A DNA stretch of 9,667 nt, taken from positions 1 through 9,667 of the forward strand of contig JAGOZV010000019.1 in assembly GCA_018064165.1 (NCBI GenBank), read 5' to 3'. Both the position numbers and the translations under genes were made by a program. Every line of letters starts with the position of its first letter. The first letter of the stretch is position 1. Shown in pieces: positions 1-5,119 of this stretch. The notes beneath the pieces were generated by a model. That model did no database searches and had not been told where the DNA came from. It saw only the letters and a program-made list of their open reading frames with translations. This DNA is from Candidatus Saccharimonadota bacterium. Lineage in GTDB: Bacteria > Patescibacteriota > Saccharimonadia > Saccharimonadales > Saccharimonadaceae.

Positions 1-46
1 CTTTTTTCAGGTTTCTACACGTAGTGCCTAGCTTAGCTGAAAAAAG
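1..46. repeat. Inverted repeat downstream of rnc, possible terminator
   Basis: Positions 1-10 (CTTTTTTCAG) and 37-46 (CTGAAAAAAG) are perfect inverted repeats of 10 bp separated by 26 bases. The intervening bases contain a small palindrome, CTACACGTAG (about 15-24). The element lies 44 bases beyond the rnc stop codon in the direction of rnc transcription, so it could end the rpmF-nusB-NUDIX-rnc transcript. The stem is mostly A-T pairs and the loop is long. Any U-tract after the distal arm would fall outside the window, so the terminator role is only inferred. Bases 47-89 between this repeat and rnc show no gene. Confidence 0.35.
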
Positions 47-89
47 ATATGTTTTAGTTTTTAACACACAGAATTAATCTAACAACAAA

Positions 90-794
90 TCAAACACCAT
101 AATTATGCAAAGCATCTTTAGCAGATTCTTGTTGAGCAGCCTGTTTAGAAGAACCAACACCTCGTCCACGTTCTACACCATTTACAAAAACCGCGATCTC
201 AAATGTTTTATCGTGGTCGGGGCCAGACTCAGACAGAACACGATACTGTGGCGTGTGGTTGTCTATACGTTGAGCAACTTCCTGCAAATGCGACTTAGGG
301 TCTCGCCAAGATTCTTCGGCTAAAATTACTGGAAGTTTAGAAATTATATTTTCATGAATAAATTCTTTAGCTTTTTCATAACCCTGATCTAAATAAATAG
401 CACCTGTAACGGCTTCAAAAGCATTGGCTAAAATTCGAGCGCGCGCGCTGTCGGAGCCGTGTTTTTCGCCGCGACTCATTCTTACTAATGGCTCGTAGCC
501 AAGCCTTGCGCCAGCTTCACCAATACTTTCAGTGCGCACTAAAGCGGCTCGCCAACTTGTTAAAATACCTTCTGGCTCGTCAAAATTGTTAAATAAATGT
601 TCTGTTACAACCAGCTCTAAAACGGCGTCGCCCAAAAATTCTAATCTTTCGTTATGTTCGTTAGCAATTTTACGATGCTCGTTAACATAACTACGATGAG
701 TTAAAGCAGTAACTAAATGCGAAATATCGTTAAATTCTACCTTTAAATTTTCACGAGCGAATTCCTTATACGGCTCTAGTTGAATCCCGTGCAT
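90..794 (-). CDS. rnc: Ribonuclease III
   Basis: Double-strand-specific endoribonuclease that processes the 30S rRNA precursor and structured mRNAs in the cytoplasm. The 234-aa length is normal for the family. The N-terminal RNase III domain carries the signature NERLEFLGDAVL at residues 48-59, with catalytic E52 and D56. A second acidic cluster is ILANAFEA at 121-128, with E127. A double-stranded RNA-binding domain follows at about 166-232, ending in the typical GVGSSKQAAQQ stretch. The family usually has Asp where this protein has N124 (E. coli D114 equivalent by my alignment), a metal-ligand position. The ATG overlaps the NUDIX stop codon by one base (TAATG), and an AGGAG ribosome site sits 8 nt upstream inside the NUDIX gene. 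The two are therefore probably translationally coupled. The stop codon is TGA. The identification is secure; the effect of N124 is uncertain. Confidence 0.96.
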   Translation of the reverse strand: MHGIQLEPYKEFARENLKVEFNDISHLVTALTHRSYVNEHRKIANEHNERLEFLGDAVLELVVTEHLFNNFDEPEGILTSWRAALVRTESIGEAGARLGYEPLVRMSRGEKHGSDSARARILANAFEAVTGAIYLDQGYEKAKEFIHENIISKLPVILAEESWRDPKSHLQEVAQRIDNHTPQYRVLSESGPDHDKTFEIAVFVNGVERGRGVGSSKQAAQQESAKDALHNYGV

Positions 795-1300
795 TATAAG
801 TTCTCCTGTCGTATACGCTTTTTAGCTAGAAGCATTAATTTGCCAATATCTTCGTATTCTATTACATCTAAAGCGTCGTGAAAACTGAACCATTTAATAT
901 CGTTCATCCACTCTTCCTTGACAATTTTATTGGTGTCGCCCTTGGCTCGTACTAAATAAATTTGCGTCGTCATTAAAACAAGTTTATTAACCCTACGATA
1001 ACGAAAATTAATTTTGCCTAACCAGCCAATCATATCTATATTCGTAAGGCCAGCTTCCTCGCCTATCTCTCTACGAGCCGTTTCTTTGGCTGTTTCTCCT
1101 TCTTCTATATGACCTTTCGGAATAGTCCAGCGATTTTTAGCATCTTGAATTAATAAAATTTCAATATCATTTTCGTTACCATTTTCTGGGTGACGAAAAA
1201 TTATACCACCAGCGGTTGGCTCACGTACTATTTCTTGAATTTGCCCTTTTCGTTTATCAAAATATTGCTTAAACTTGTTCAGTGGCTGTGGTGCTGTCAT
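794..1300 (-). CDS. NUDIX family hydrolase
   Basis: A 168-aa cytoplasmic hydrolase expected to cleave a nucleoside diphosphate linked to another moiety (X), with Mg2+. The NUDIX box is complete at residues 63-85: G, five residues, E, seven residues, then REIGEEAGL. It is preceded by WTIPKGH, a form common in diadenosine polyphosphate and RNA 5'-end hydrolases; the actual substrate cannot be told from sequence. I chose the ATG at 1300 because GGAGG lies 9 nt upstream. A longer reading from a TTG at 1318 would start inside that ribosome site. With this start the gene overlaps the end of nusB by 32 nt in another frame and shares one base with the rnc start. Position between nusB and rnc suggests a link with RNA metabolism, but that is inference. 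Confidence 0.9.
   Translation of the reverse strand: MTAPQPLNKFKQYFDKRKGQIQEIVREPTAGGIIFRHPENGNENDIEILLIQDAKNRWTIPKGHIEEGETAKETARREIGEEAGLTNIDMIGWLGKINFRYRRVNKLVLMTTQIYLVRAKGDTNKIVKEEWMNDIKWFSFHDALDVIEYEDIGKLMLLAKKRIRQENL
803..807 (-). promoter_or_regulatory. Ribosome binding site of rnc inside the NUDIX gene
   Basis: AGGAG on the minus strand, 8 nt before the rnc ATG. It lies within the last codons of the NUDIX gene and fixes the rnc start at 794 despite the stop/start overlap. Confidence 0.7.
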
Positions 1301-1739
1301 TTTCAGATTCCTCCACAAGCGTTCGGTACGCCGTTCCCAGAACGCCGTTTACAAACTTACTTGAATTATCGGATCCAAACGATTTAGCAAGCTCTATAGC
1401 TTCGTTGATTACAACTTTTGGCGGCACCTTTGTGTCGGCGTACACCAATTCGTATATACCTAAACGAAGAATGCTTCTGTCAACTCTTGCCACTTGGTCT
1501 ATTGGCCAATCTGGTGCCATGATTTGAATTTTTTCATCTAACTTTTTTTGATTATCCAAAACACCATTCACTAAATTGTAAATAAAAGCTGTATCGTCTA
1601 TTGCTTTTTCGTATCTGCTTATATTTCTGTCAAGAATTTCTTCAACGTTAAGTGTAGAATCATTTGATTGCTGACGAATTTCTGCTTCGTATAATGTCTG
1701 TAAAGCTATAATGCGACCGAGATGACGATTAGAGGCCAT
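1269..1739 (-). CDS. nusB: Transcription antitermination factor NusB
   Basis: NusB binds the boxA element of rRNA leader transcripts together with S10 (NusE). This helps RNA polymerase read through rRNA operons and assists rRNA maturation. The 156-aa protein is an all-helical NusB fold. It starts with RIIALQTLYEAE (residues 9-20) and contains the family core DWPIDQVARVDRSILRL (about 77-93). It also carries the C-terminal motif PPKVVINEAIELAKSFG followed by KFVNGVLG. The last 15 or so residues are acidic and Ser/Thr-rich and look like a disordered tail; they overlap the start of the NUDIX gene. A weak AAGGA ribosome site lies about 12 nt before the ATG. The gene is 49 bp downstream of rpmF and shares its promoter. 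Linkage of nusB with rnc fits a joint role in rRNA synthesis and processing. Confidence 0.95.
   Translation of the reverse strand: MASNRHLGRIIALQTLYEAEIRQQSNDSTLNVEEILDRNISRYEKAIDDTAFIYNLVNGVLDNQKKLDEKIQIMAPDWPIDQVARVDRSILRLGIYELVYADTKVPPKVVINEAIELAKSFGSDNSSKFVNGVLGTAYRTLVEESENDSTTATEQV
1310..1314 (-). promoter_or_regulatory. Ribosome binding site deciding the NUDIX start
   Basis: GGAGG on the minus strand, 9 nt before the ATG at 1300 and inside the nusB coding region. The alternative TTG at 1318 overlaps the upstream edge of this site, so initiation at 1300 is favoured. Confidence 0.75.
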
Positions 1740-1788
1740 TTTCGTTTGTTTCCTTTTTTTTAATATTTGTTAAATAGCAGCTTTTTAA

Positions 1789-1935
1789 TTAAGCTGATTT
1801 TTTGCCACTTTCGCGACTGGTTGTATATGCTTTTACTGGCGATTTAGAATTAACACTTCGTGCTAACTTCAATTTTAAATGACTACGACGCAACCCAGTT
1901 TTACGAGGGCTCGTCTGCTTCTTTGGCTCTGCCAT
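1789..1935 (-). CDS. rpmF: 50S ribosomal protein L32 (short, zinc-free form)
   Basis: A 48-aa, very basic protein (MAEPKKQTSP at the N-terminus, then RKTGLRRSHLKLKLA). It matches the conserved start of L32 (MAxPKxKTSxSrxxxRRsHxxL), a component of the large ribosomal subunit. The C-terminal half found in zinc-ribbon L32 (two CxxC pairs) is absent; there is no cysteine, and the protein ends in SRESGKKSA. Zinc-free L32 proteins are known in other bacteria, so this need not be a defect. An excellent ribosome site (GAAGGAG, 1943-1949) lies 7 nt before the ATG, and a near-consensus promoter lies just upstream. Both support the gene despite its small size. It is first in the operon with nusB, NUDIX and rnc; rpmF next to rnc is a recurring arrangement in bacteria. 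Confidence 0.88.
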   Translation of the reverse strand: MAEPKKQTSPRKTGLRRSHLKLKLARSVNSKSPVKAYTTSRESGKKSA

Positions 1936-1975
1936 AAGAATACTCCTTCTTTTTTATAACTAAAACTTGATTGCT

Positions 1976-2004
1976 ATTATAGCGTAAATTTAACTATATT
2001 TCAA
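1976..2004 (-). promoter_or_regulatory. Sigma70-type promoter of the rpmF-nusB-NUDIX-rnc operon
   Basis: Minus-strand -35 TTGAAA (1999-2004) and -10 TATAAT (1976-1981), separated by exactly 17 bases. The predicted start point is near 1969, giving a leader of about 34 nt that contains the GAAGGAG site of rpmF. The promoter sits in the 79-bp gap between leuS and rpmF. No intrinsic terminator is visible after leuS, so read-through from leuS may add to expression. Confidence 0.8.
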
Positions 2005-2014
2005 TCTGAAAAAT

Positions 2015-4462
2015 TTAAATAACTATATTTAAAATTTTGTTTGGTATATAAATTACTTTTTTAGGTTCTTTATTGTTTACGTGTTTTTTAACATTAGCAT
2101 CTTTTAGAGCAAGGTTAAACGCTTCTTCCTGCGTTACGCCAGAAGTAGCAGTAAATTCACCACGAATTTTACCGTTAACTTGAACCATAATTTTTACTTC
2201 ATTATTTACAAGATATTTTGCATTAACCGTGGGCCAGCCAGCTTCTTCAAGCATTTTAGAATTACCAAGTTCTTGCCAAAGTTCAGCCGCCACATGAGGT
2301 GCAAATGGTGCAACCATTTTAACTAAATCGCCTAACGCTTCGCTCCATTCTTCTTCAGCAAAGCCATTTACTTTAAGCTTATAAAGTTCGTTAACATACT
2401 CCATTAATGCCGAAATTGCCGTGTTAAAGCTTAAATGATTTAAATCTTCAGTTGTTTTTTTGATGGTTTTATGTTGAATTCGTTTAATTTTTTCGCTGTT
2501 TTTACCTTTTTCGCTAGAAGAAGGTTGCGCTAAATATTCTTGAACTAATGTATAAATACGATTCAAGAAACGATGCGTTCCAACTAAACCGCGTGGGTCA
2601 AATGAAGCATCCAACTCGTACGGCGCCACGAACAGTTCGTAAACACGCAAAGCATCTGCACCATAGCCAGCATCTATAAGTTCTAGCGGATCTACTGTGT
2701 TACCCTTACTTTTGCTCATTTTTGTGCCATCTGCCGCATTTATATAGCCGTTATATACCAGCTTTTTAATTGGTTCTTTAAAATTGATCAACCCTAAATC
2801 GTAAAAAACTCGCGTCCAAAAACGTACATACAAAAGATGCCCTACTACATGGTCGCCACCACTATAAAAATCTACCGGCGCCCAATAGTTAGCTTTATTT
2901 GGATCCCAAGCTTCTTCGGTATTATAAGGATCGGTATAGCGAAGCAAATACCAGCTACTGCAGGCAAAACCATCCATGGTGTCGGTTTCGCGCCTCATTT
3001 CTTCGCCATTAATTGTAACATTTACAAAATTTTTATTACGCGCTAAAACGCCTTTTCCACTTCCGTCTGGCTTGTAATCGTCTACTTCTGGAAGCACCAC
3101 CGGAAGCTCGGACTTAGGAATTGCGTGCGCTACGCCATTTTTATCGTAGGCAATTGGAATTGGCGCCCCCCAATATCGCTGACGACTAATTAGCCAATCG
3201 CGCAATTTGTAAGTAGTTTCAGCATGACCAACGCCCTGCTGCTCTAGCCAATTAACAATTTGTTCGCGGGCATCTTCGCTACGAGTGCCATTAAATGTGT
3301 CGCTATTTACCAAAACCCCTTCACCTGTGTACAAATCGGCTTGGCTGCTGTCTTCTGGCTTTTCAATAACTTGAATAATTGGTAAATCAAACTTCTTGGC
3401 GAATTCGTTGTCTCTTTCGTCGTGAGCTGGAACCGACATTACGGCCCCCGTGCCGTATCCTGGCAGAACATAATCGGCCACCCAAATTGGTAGTTTTGTG
3501 CCATTAACTGGATTAATGACATAAGTTCCAGTAAATACACCGGTTTTTTCTTTTGATTCCATTCGCTCTACGTCGCTTTTTGCGGTAGCTTTTTCGACAT
3601 AGTTGTTAACTAATTCTTTCTGCAATTTTGTAGTTACCGCTGCCACAAGAGGATGTTCTGGTGCCAAAACAACAAAGGTAGCACCAAATAAAGTATCGGG
3701 GCGCGTTGAAAATACTTCTATAATATTTGTACTAGATTTTTCATTCAAGGCGCCATCTATTTTAAAATCAATATTTGCGCCTACCGAACGCCCAATCCAG
3801 TTTCGCTGAGCAGCTTTAATATGCTCTGGCCAATCTAAATCGTCTAATCCTTCCAGCAAATCATCTGCATATGCTGTAATTTTAAAGAACCATTGCTTCA
3901 TTAAACGTTTTTCAACTTTTGCGCCGCTTCTTTCGCTAATACCACCTACTACTTGCTCATTTGCAAGAACGGTTTTATCGATAGGGTCCCACCACTGGTA
4001 ACTTTCTTTTTGATAAGCTAAACCACGCTCAAAAAGTTGGGTAAAAATCCACTGCGTCCACTTATAATATTCTGGGTCGCTAGTATTTACTTCTCTGGAC
4101 CAATCGAAGCTCATACCTAATCGGTTTAACTGATTTTTGAAAGTTTCAATATTTTTAACAGTTATTTCTGCTGGAGCTGTGCCAGTTTTTATAGCATAGT
4201 TTTCGGCTGGCAAGCCAAACGTATCCCACCCAATTGGATTCATTACATTTCGGCCACGCTGACGATAAAAACGAGCGATTGCATCTACAATAGAATAGTT
4301 TCTTGCATGACCAGTATGAAGACCAGCCCCGCTTGGATATGGAAACATTGCCGCAATATAAGCTTTGGGTTTGTCGCTTTTGTTTGGCGCCTGATATGTT
4401 TTGTTATCAGCCCAAATTTTTTGCCATTTCGGCTCAATTTCAGAAGGATTGTATCTTTTCAT
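2015..4462 (-). CDS. leuS: Leucyl-tRNA synthetase (LeuRS)
   Basis: Charges tRNA(Leu) with leucine using ATP in the cytoplasm. The 815 aa are typical of bacterial class Ia LeuRS. The HIGH motif appears as HTGH (49-52) after PYPSGAGL. The CP1 editing domain has TRPDTLFG (253-260) and VPAHDERD with D348, the conserved Asp that holds the amino group of misacylated products. KMSKS is at 581-585, followed by an anticodon-binding helical domain and a C-terminal tRNA-binding region. The zinc-ribbon cysteines of some LeuRSs are replaced: IAYDKNGV at about 437-444 and TINGEE at about 483-488. As far as I recall, B. subtilis LeuRS also lacks them. Only one cysteine remains (C501). The start follows an extended -10 by 7 nt with no ribosome site, suggesting a leaderless message. 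No terminator follows the gene. Confidence 0.97.
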   Translation of the reverse strand: MKRYNPSEIEPKWQKIWADNKTYQAPNKSDKPKAYIAAMFPYPSGAGLHTGHARNYSIVDAIARFYRQRGRNVMNPIGWDTFGLPAENYAIKTGTAPAEITVKNIETFKNQLNRLGMSFDWSREVNTSDPEYYKWTQWIFTQLFERGLAYQKESYQWWDPIDKTVLANEQVVGGISERSGAKVEKRLMKQWFFKITAYADDLLEGLDDLDWPEHIKAAQRNWIGRSVGANIDFKIDGALNEKSSTNIIEVFSTRPDTLFGATFVVLAPEHPLVAAVTTKLQKELVNNYVEKATAKSDVERMESKEKTGVFTGTYVINPVNGTKLPIWVADYVLPGYGTGAVMSVPAHDERDNEFAKKFDLPIIQVIEKPEDSSQADLYTGEGVLVNSDTFNGTRSEDAREQIVNWLEQQGVGHAETTYKLRDWLISRQRYWGAPIPIAYDKNGVAHAIPKSELPVVLPEVDDYKPDGSGKGVLARNKNFVNVTINGEEMRRETDTMDGFACSSWYLLRYTDPYNTEEAWDPNKANYWAPVDFYSGGDHVVGHLLYVRFWTRVFYDLGLINFKEPIKKLVYNGYINAADGTKMSKSKGNTVDPLELIDAGYGADALRVYELFVAPYELDASFDPRGLVGTHRFLNRIYTLVQEYLAQPSSSEKGKNSEKIKRIQHKTIKKTTEDLNHLSFNTAISALMEYVNELYKLKVNGFAEEEWSEALGDLVKMVAPFAPHVAAELWQELGNSKMLEEAGWPTVNAKYLVNNEVKIMVQVNGKIRGEFTATSGVTQEEAFNLALKDANVKKHVNNKEPKKVIYIPNKILNIVI

Positions 4463-4469
4463 AAGATAT

Positions 4470-4478
4470 ATTATACCA
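4470..4478 (-). promoter_or_regulatory. Extended -10 promoter element of leuS
   Basis: TGGTATAAT on the minus strand is a perfect extended -10 (TGN plus TATAAT). It ends 7 nt before the leuS ATG, so transcription should start at or next to the A of the start codon. The spacing bases ATATCTT contain no Shine-Dalgarno sequence. No good -35 hexamer is seen 16-18 nt upstream, where the bases belong to the terminator hairpin; extended -10 promoters often do without one. Confidence 0.6.
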
Positions 4479-4481
4479 GAT

Positions 4482-4598
4482 AAAAACTAAAACCTCCGCT
4501 TTAACGGAGGTTTTGCTGTTACGCGCCCACCCTGGGGCAACTTTTTTGTTTGTTTTTGTTTTTAAGCGCCAAAGATACCCCTTTGTGCGCACCAGCAT
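4482..4598 (-). ncRNA. Candidate structured small RNA or leuS leader, family unknown
   Basis: A roughly 117-nt minus-strand transcript is predicted from its own promoter (4606-4634) to an intrinsic terminator (4489-4514). Several elements are visible. A long-range helix pairs 4596-4587 with 4524-4515: nine pairs, one of them G-U, with a single G-A mismatch. A hairpin CAAAG/CTTTG (4585-4581 with 4574-4570) can extend through GCGC on both sides, competing with the long helix. An A/C-only linker (about 4563-4542) has no pairing partner. A GCCC/GGGC hairpin lies around 4538-4525. GGGG (4581-4578) and CCCC (4537-4534) could also form a pseudoknot. It does not show SRP, tmRNA, 6S or RNase P signatures. 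It may be an independent sRNA or a regulatory leader of leuS. Ends are approximate and the function is unknown. Confidence 0.5.
4489..4514 (-). terminator. Intrinsic terminator or attenuator upstream of leuS
   Basis: A perfect 10-bp stem, AAAACCTCCG (minus-strand reading) with CGGAGGTTTT, and a 6-nt loop. On the minus strand it is followed by a U-rich tail (AGTTTTTA, 4488-4481). On the plus strand the stem is followed by only four T and then GCTGTT, and no plus gene ends here. The minus orientation is therefore the likely one. It would end the small RNA starting near 4598, or act as an attenuator for read-through into leuS. Confidence 0.8.
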
Positions 4599-4605
4599 AA
4601 CCATT

Positions 4606-4634
4606 ATTATATTTCATCTAGACAGGTTGTGCAA
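4606..4634 (-). promoter_or_regulatory. Promoter of the structured RNA upstream of leuS
   Basis: Minus-strand -10 TATAAT (4606-4611, perfect) and -35 TTGCAC (4629-4634, first three bases match), with a 17-base spacer. The predicted start is near 4598. It interlocks with the plus-strand promoter of the RRM gene: the -35 of each lies in the spacer of the other. Confidence 0.55.
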
Positions 4635-4647
4635 GTTATGATAAGAT
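4619..4647 (+). promoter_or_regulatory. Promoter of the RRM protein gene
   Basis: -35 TAGACA (4619-4624, five of six) and -10 TAAGAT (4642-4647), with a 17-base spacer. The bases TGA directly before the -10 give an extended -10 element. The predicted start is near 4654, leaving a 5' leader of about 130 nt. A weaker alternative lies upstream (TTGTGC near 4583-4588, TATTAT near 4605-4610). Confidence 0.5.
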
Positions 4648-4653
4648 TAAAGT

Positions 4654-4783
4654 GTTCAGAAGCGCTTAACGGTACAAGCAAAAAGCGAGCATTACTTTCT
4701 TATCTTAAGTCAAGTAACTCTCTTCCGCAAAAACGTAGGTAAGGGTCGATCTGACGCTACATTAAACGTAAGAAAGAGTTTAC
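4654..4783 (+). promoter_or_regulatory. Long 5' leader of the RRM gene, with possible start-site occlusion
   Basis: About 130 nt of untranslated leader precede the RRM start. GTAACTCT (4714-4721) can pair with AGAGTTTAC (4775-4783), eight pairs with one bulged U. That would cover the weak ribosome site (GAAAGAG, 4772-4778) and the bases up to the ATG. A smaller nested helix, GTAG (4735-4738) with CTAC (4757-4760) enclosing GTC/GAC, fits inside. The element AAACGTA occurs twice (4731-4737, 4764-4770). Such an arrangement suits translational control, for example by temperature or by the RRM protein itself; this is inference from pairing alone. Confidence 0.35.
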
Positions 4784-5119
4784 ATGGCACAACAAAATTT
4801 ATTTATCGGTAGTTTAGCTTATGCTACTAACGATGATGGTTTGAAAGCTCATTTTGAGCAAATTGGTGAAGTTGCTAGCGCGCGTGTTATTACCGACCGC
4901 GACAGTGGACGTTCTAAAGGTTTTGGTTTCGTTGAATTTGTTAACGAAGCAGACAACCAAAAAGCTGTTGATCAGCTAGATGGCAAAGAACTAGACGGCC
5001 GCACCATAAATGTTAGTCTTGCAAAACCTAAAGAAGACCGACCTCGTCGCGATTCTAATGGTGGTGGTCACAACGATCGCCAAGGCAACGGTAACGCATT
5101 CCGTCAACGAAGCTGGTAA
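4784..5119 (+). CDS. Small RRM-domain RNA-binding protein
   Basis: A 111-aa cytoplasmic protein with a single RNA recognition motif, which binds single-stranded RNA on a beta-sheet surface. RNP2 is LFIGSL (6-11) and RNP1 is KGFGFVEF (45-52). The aromatic positions on RNP1 (F47, F49) are intact, and RNP2 has F7. Residues 1-82 are the RRM. The remaining tail is polar and rich in Gly, Asn, Arg and Asp (SNGGGHND, RQGNGN), as in cyanobacterial and plant glycine-rich RNA-binding proteins. Some of those are cold-induced. It is the only plus-strand gene here and has its own promoter and a long leader. It is divergent from the candidate small RNA and leuS, and its stop codon abuts the end of ligA with no spacer. 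RNA targets are unknown; the A/C-rich linker of the neighbouring RNA is a possible one. Confidence 0.95.
   Translation: MAQQNLFIGSLAYATNDDGLKAHFEQIGEVASARVITDRDSGRSKGFGFVEFVNEADNQKAVDQLDGKELDGRTINVSLAKPKEDRPRRDSNGGGHNDRQGNGNAFRQRSW

Noticed and set aside
90..102. Recoded TGA (as Gly, known in some CPR lineages) extending RNase III
   Set aside because: The dsRNA-binding domain is complete at the TGA, and the extension would add only about 12 unconserved residues. The other nine genes end in TAA or TAG, so the standard code is the simpler reading.
1300..1318. TTG start at 1318 for the NUDIX gene
   Set aside because: It lies at the ribosome site (GGAGG) that serves the ATG at 1300 and would add six residues with no family support.
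1778..1801. Hairpin CAGCTT/AAGCTG followed by a T-run on the plus strand, as a terminator
   Set aside because: No plus-strand gene leads into it. On the minus strand, where rpmF is transcribed, no U-tract follows the stem and nusB must still be transcribed. It may be a chance palindrome at the rpmF stop.
4482..4598. Identity of the structured RNA as SRP RNA, tmRNA, 6S RNA or RNase P RNA
   Set aside because: No GGAAG...AGCAG SRP core, no tRNA-like ends or tag reading frame, no GAGGAAAGUCC-type RNase P element, and it is too short for 6S or RNase P.
4638..4742. A 34-codon plus-strand reading frame (MIRLKCSEAL...) ahead of the RRM gene, as a possible leader peptide
   Set aside because: Its ATG overlaps the predicted -10 of the RRM promoter, so it would not be in the main transcript, and it lacks a proper ribosome site. 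It would only be plausible if the weaker upstream promoter near 4583-4610 were used.
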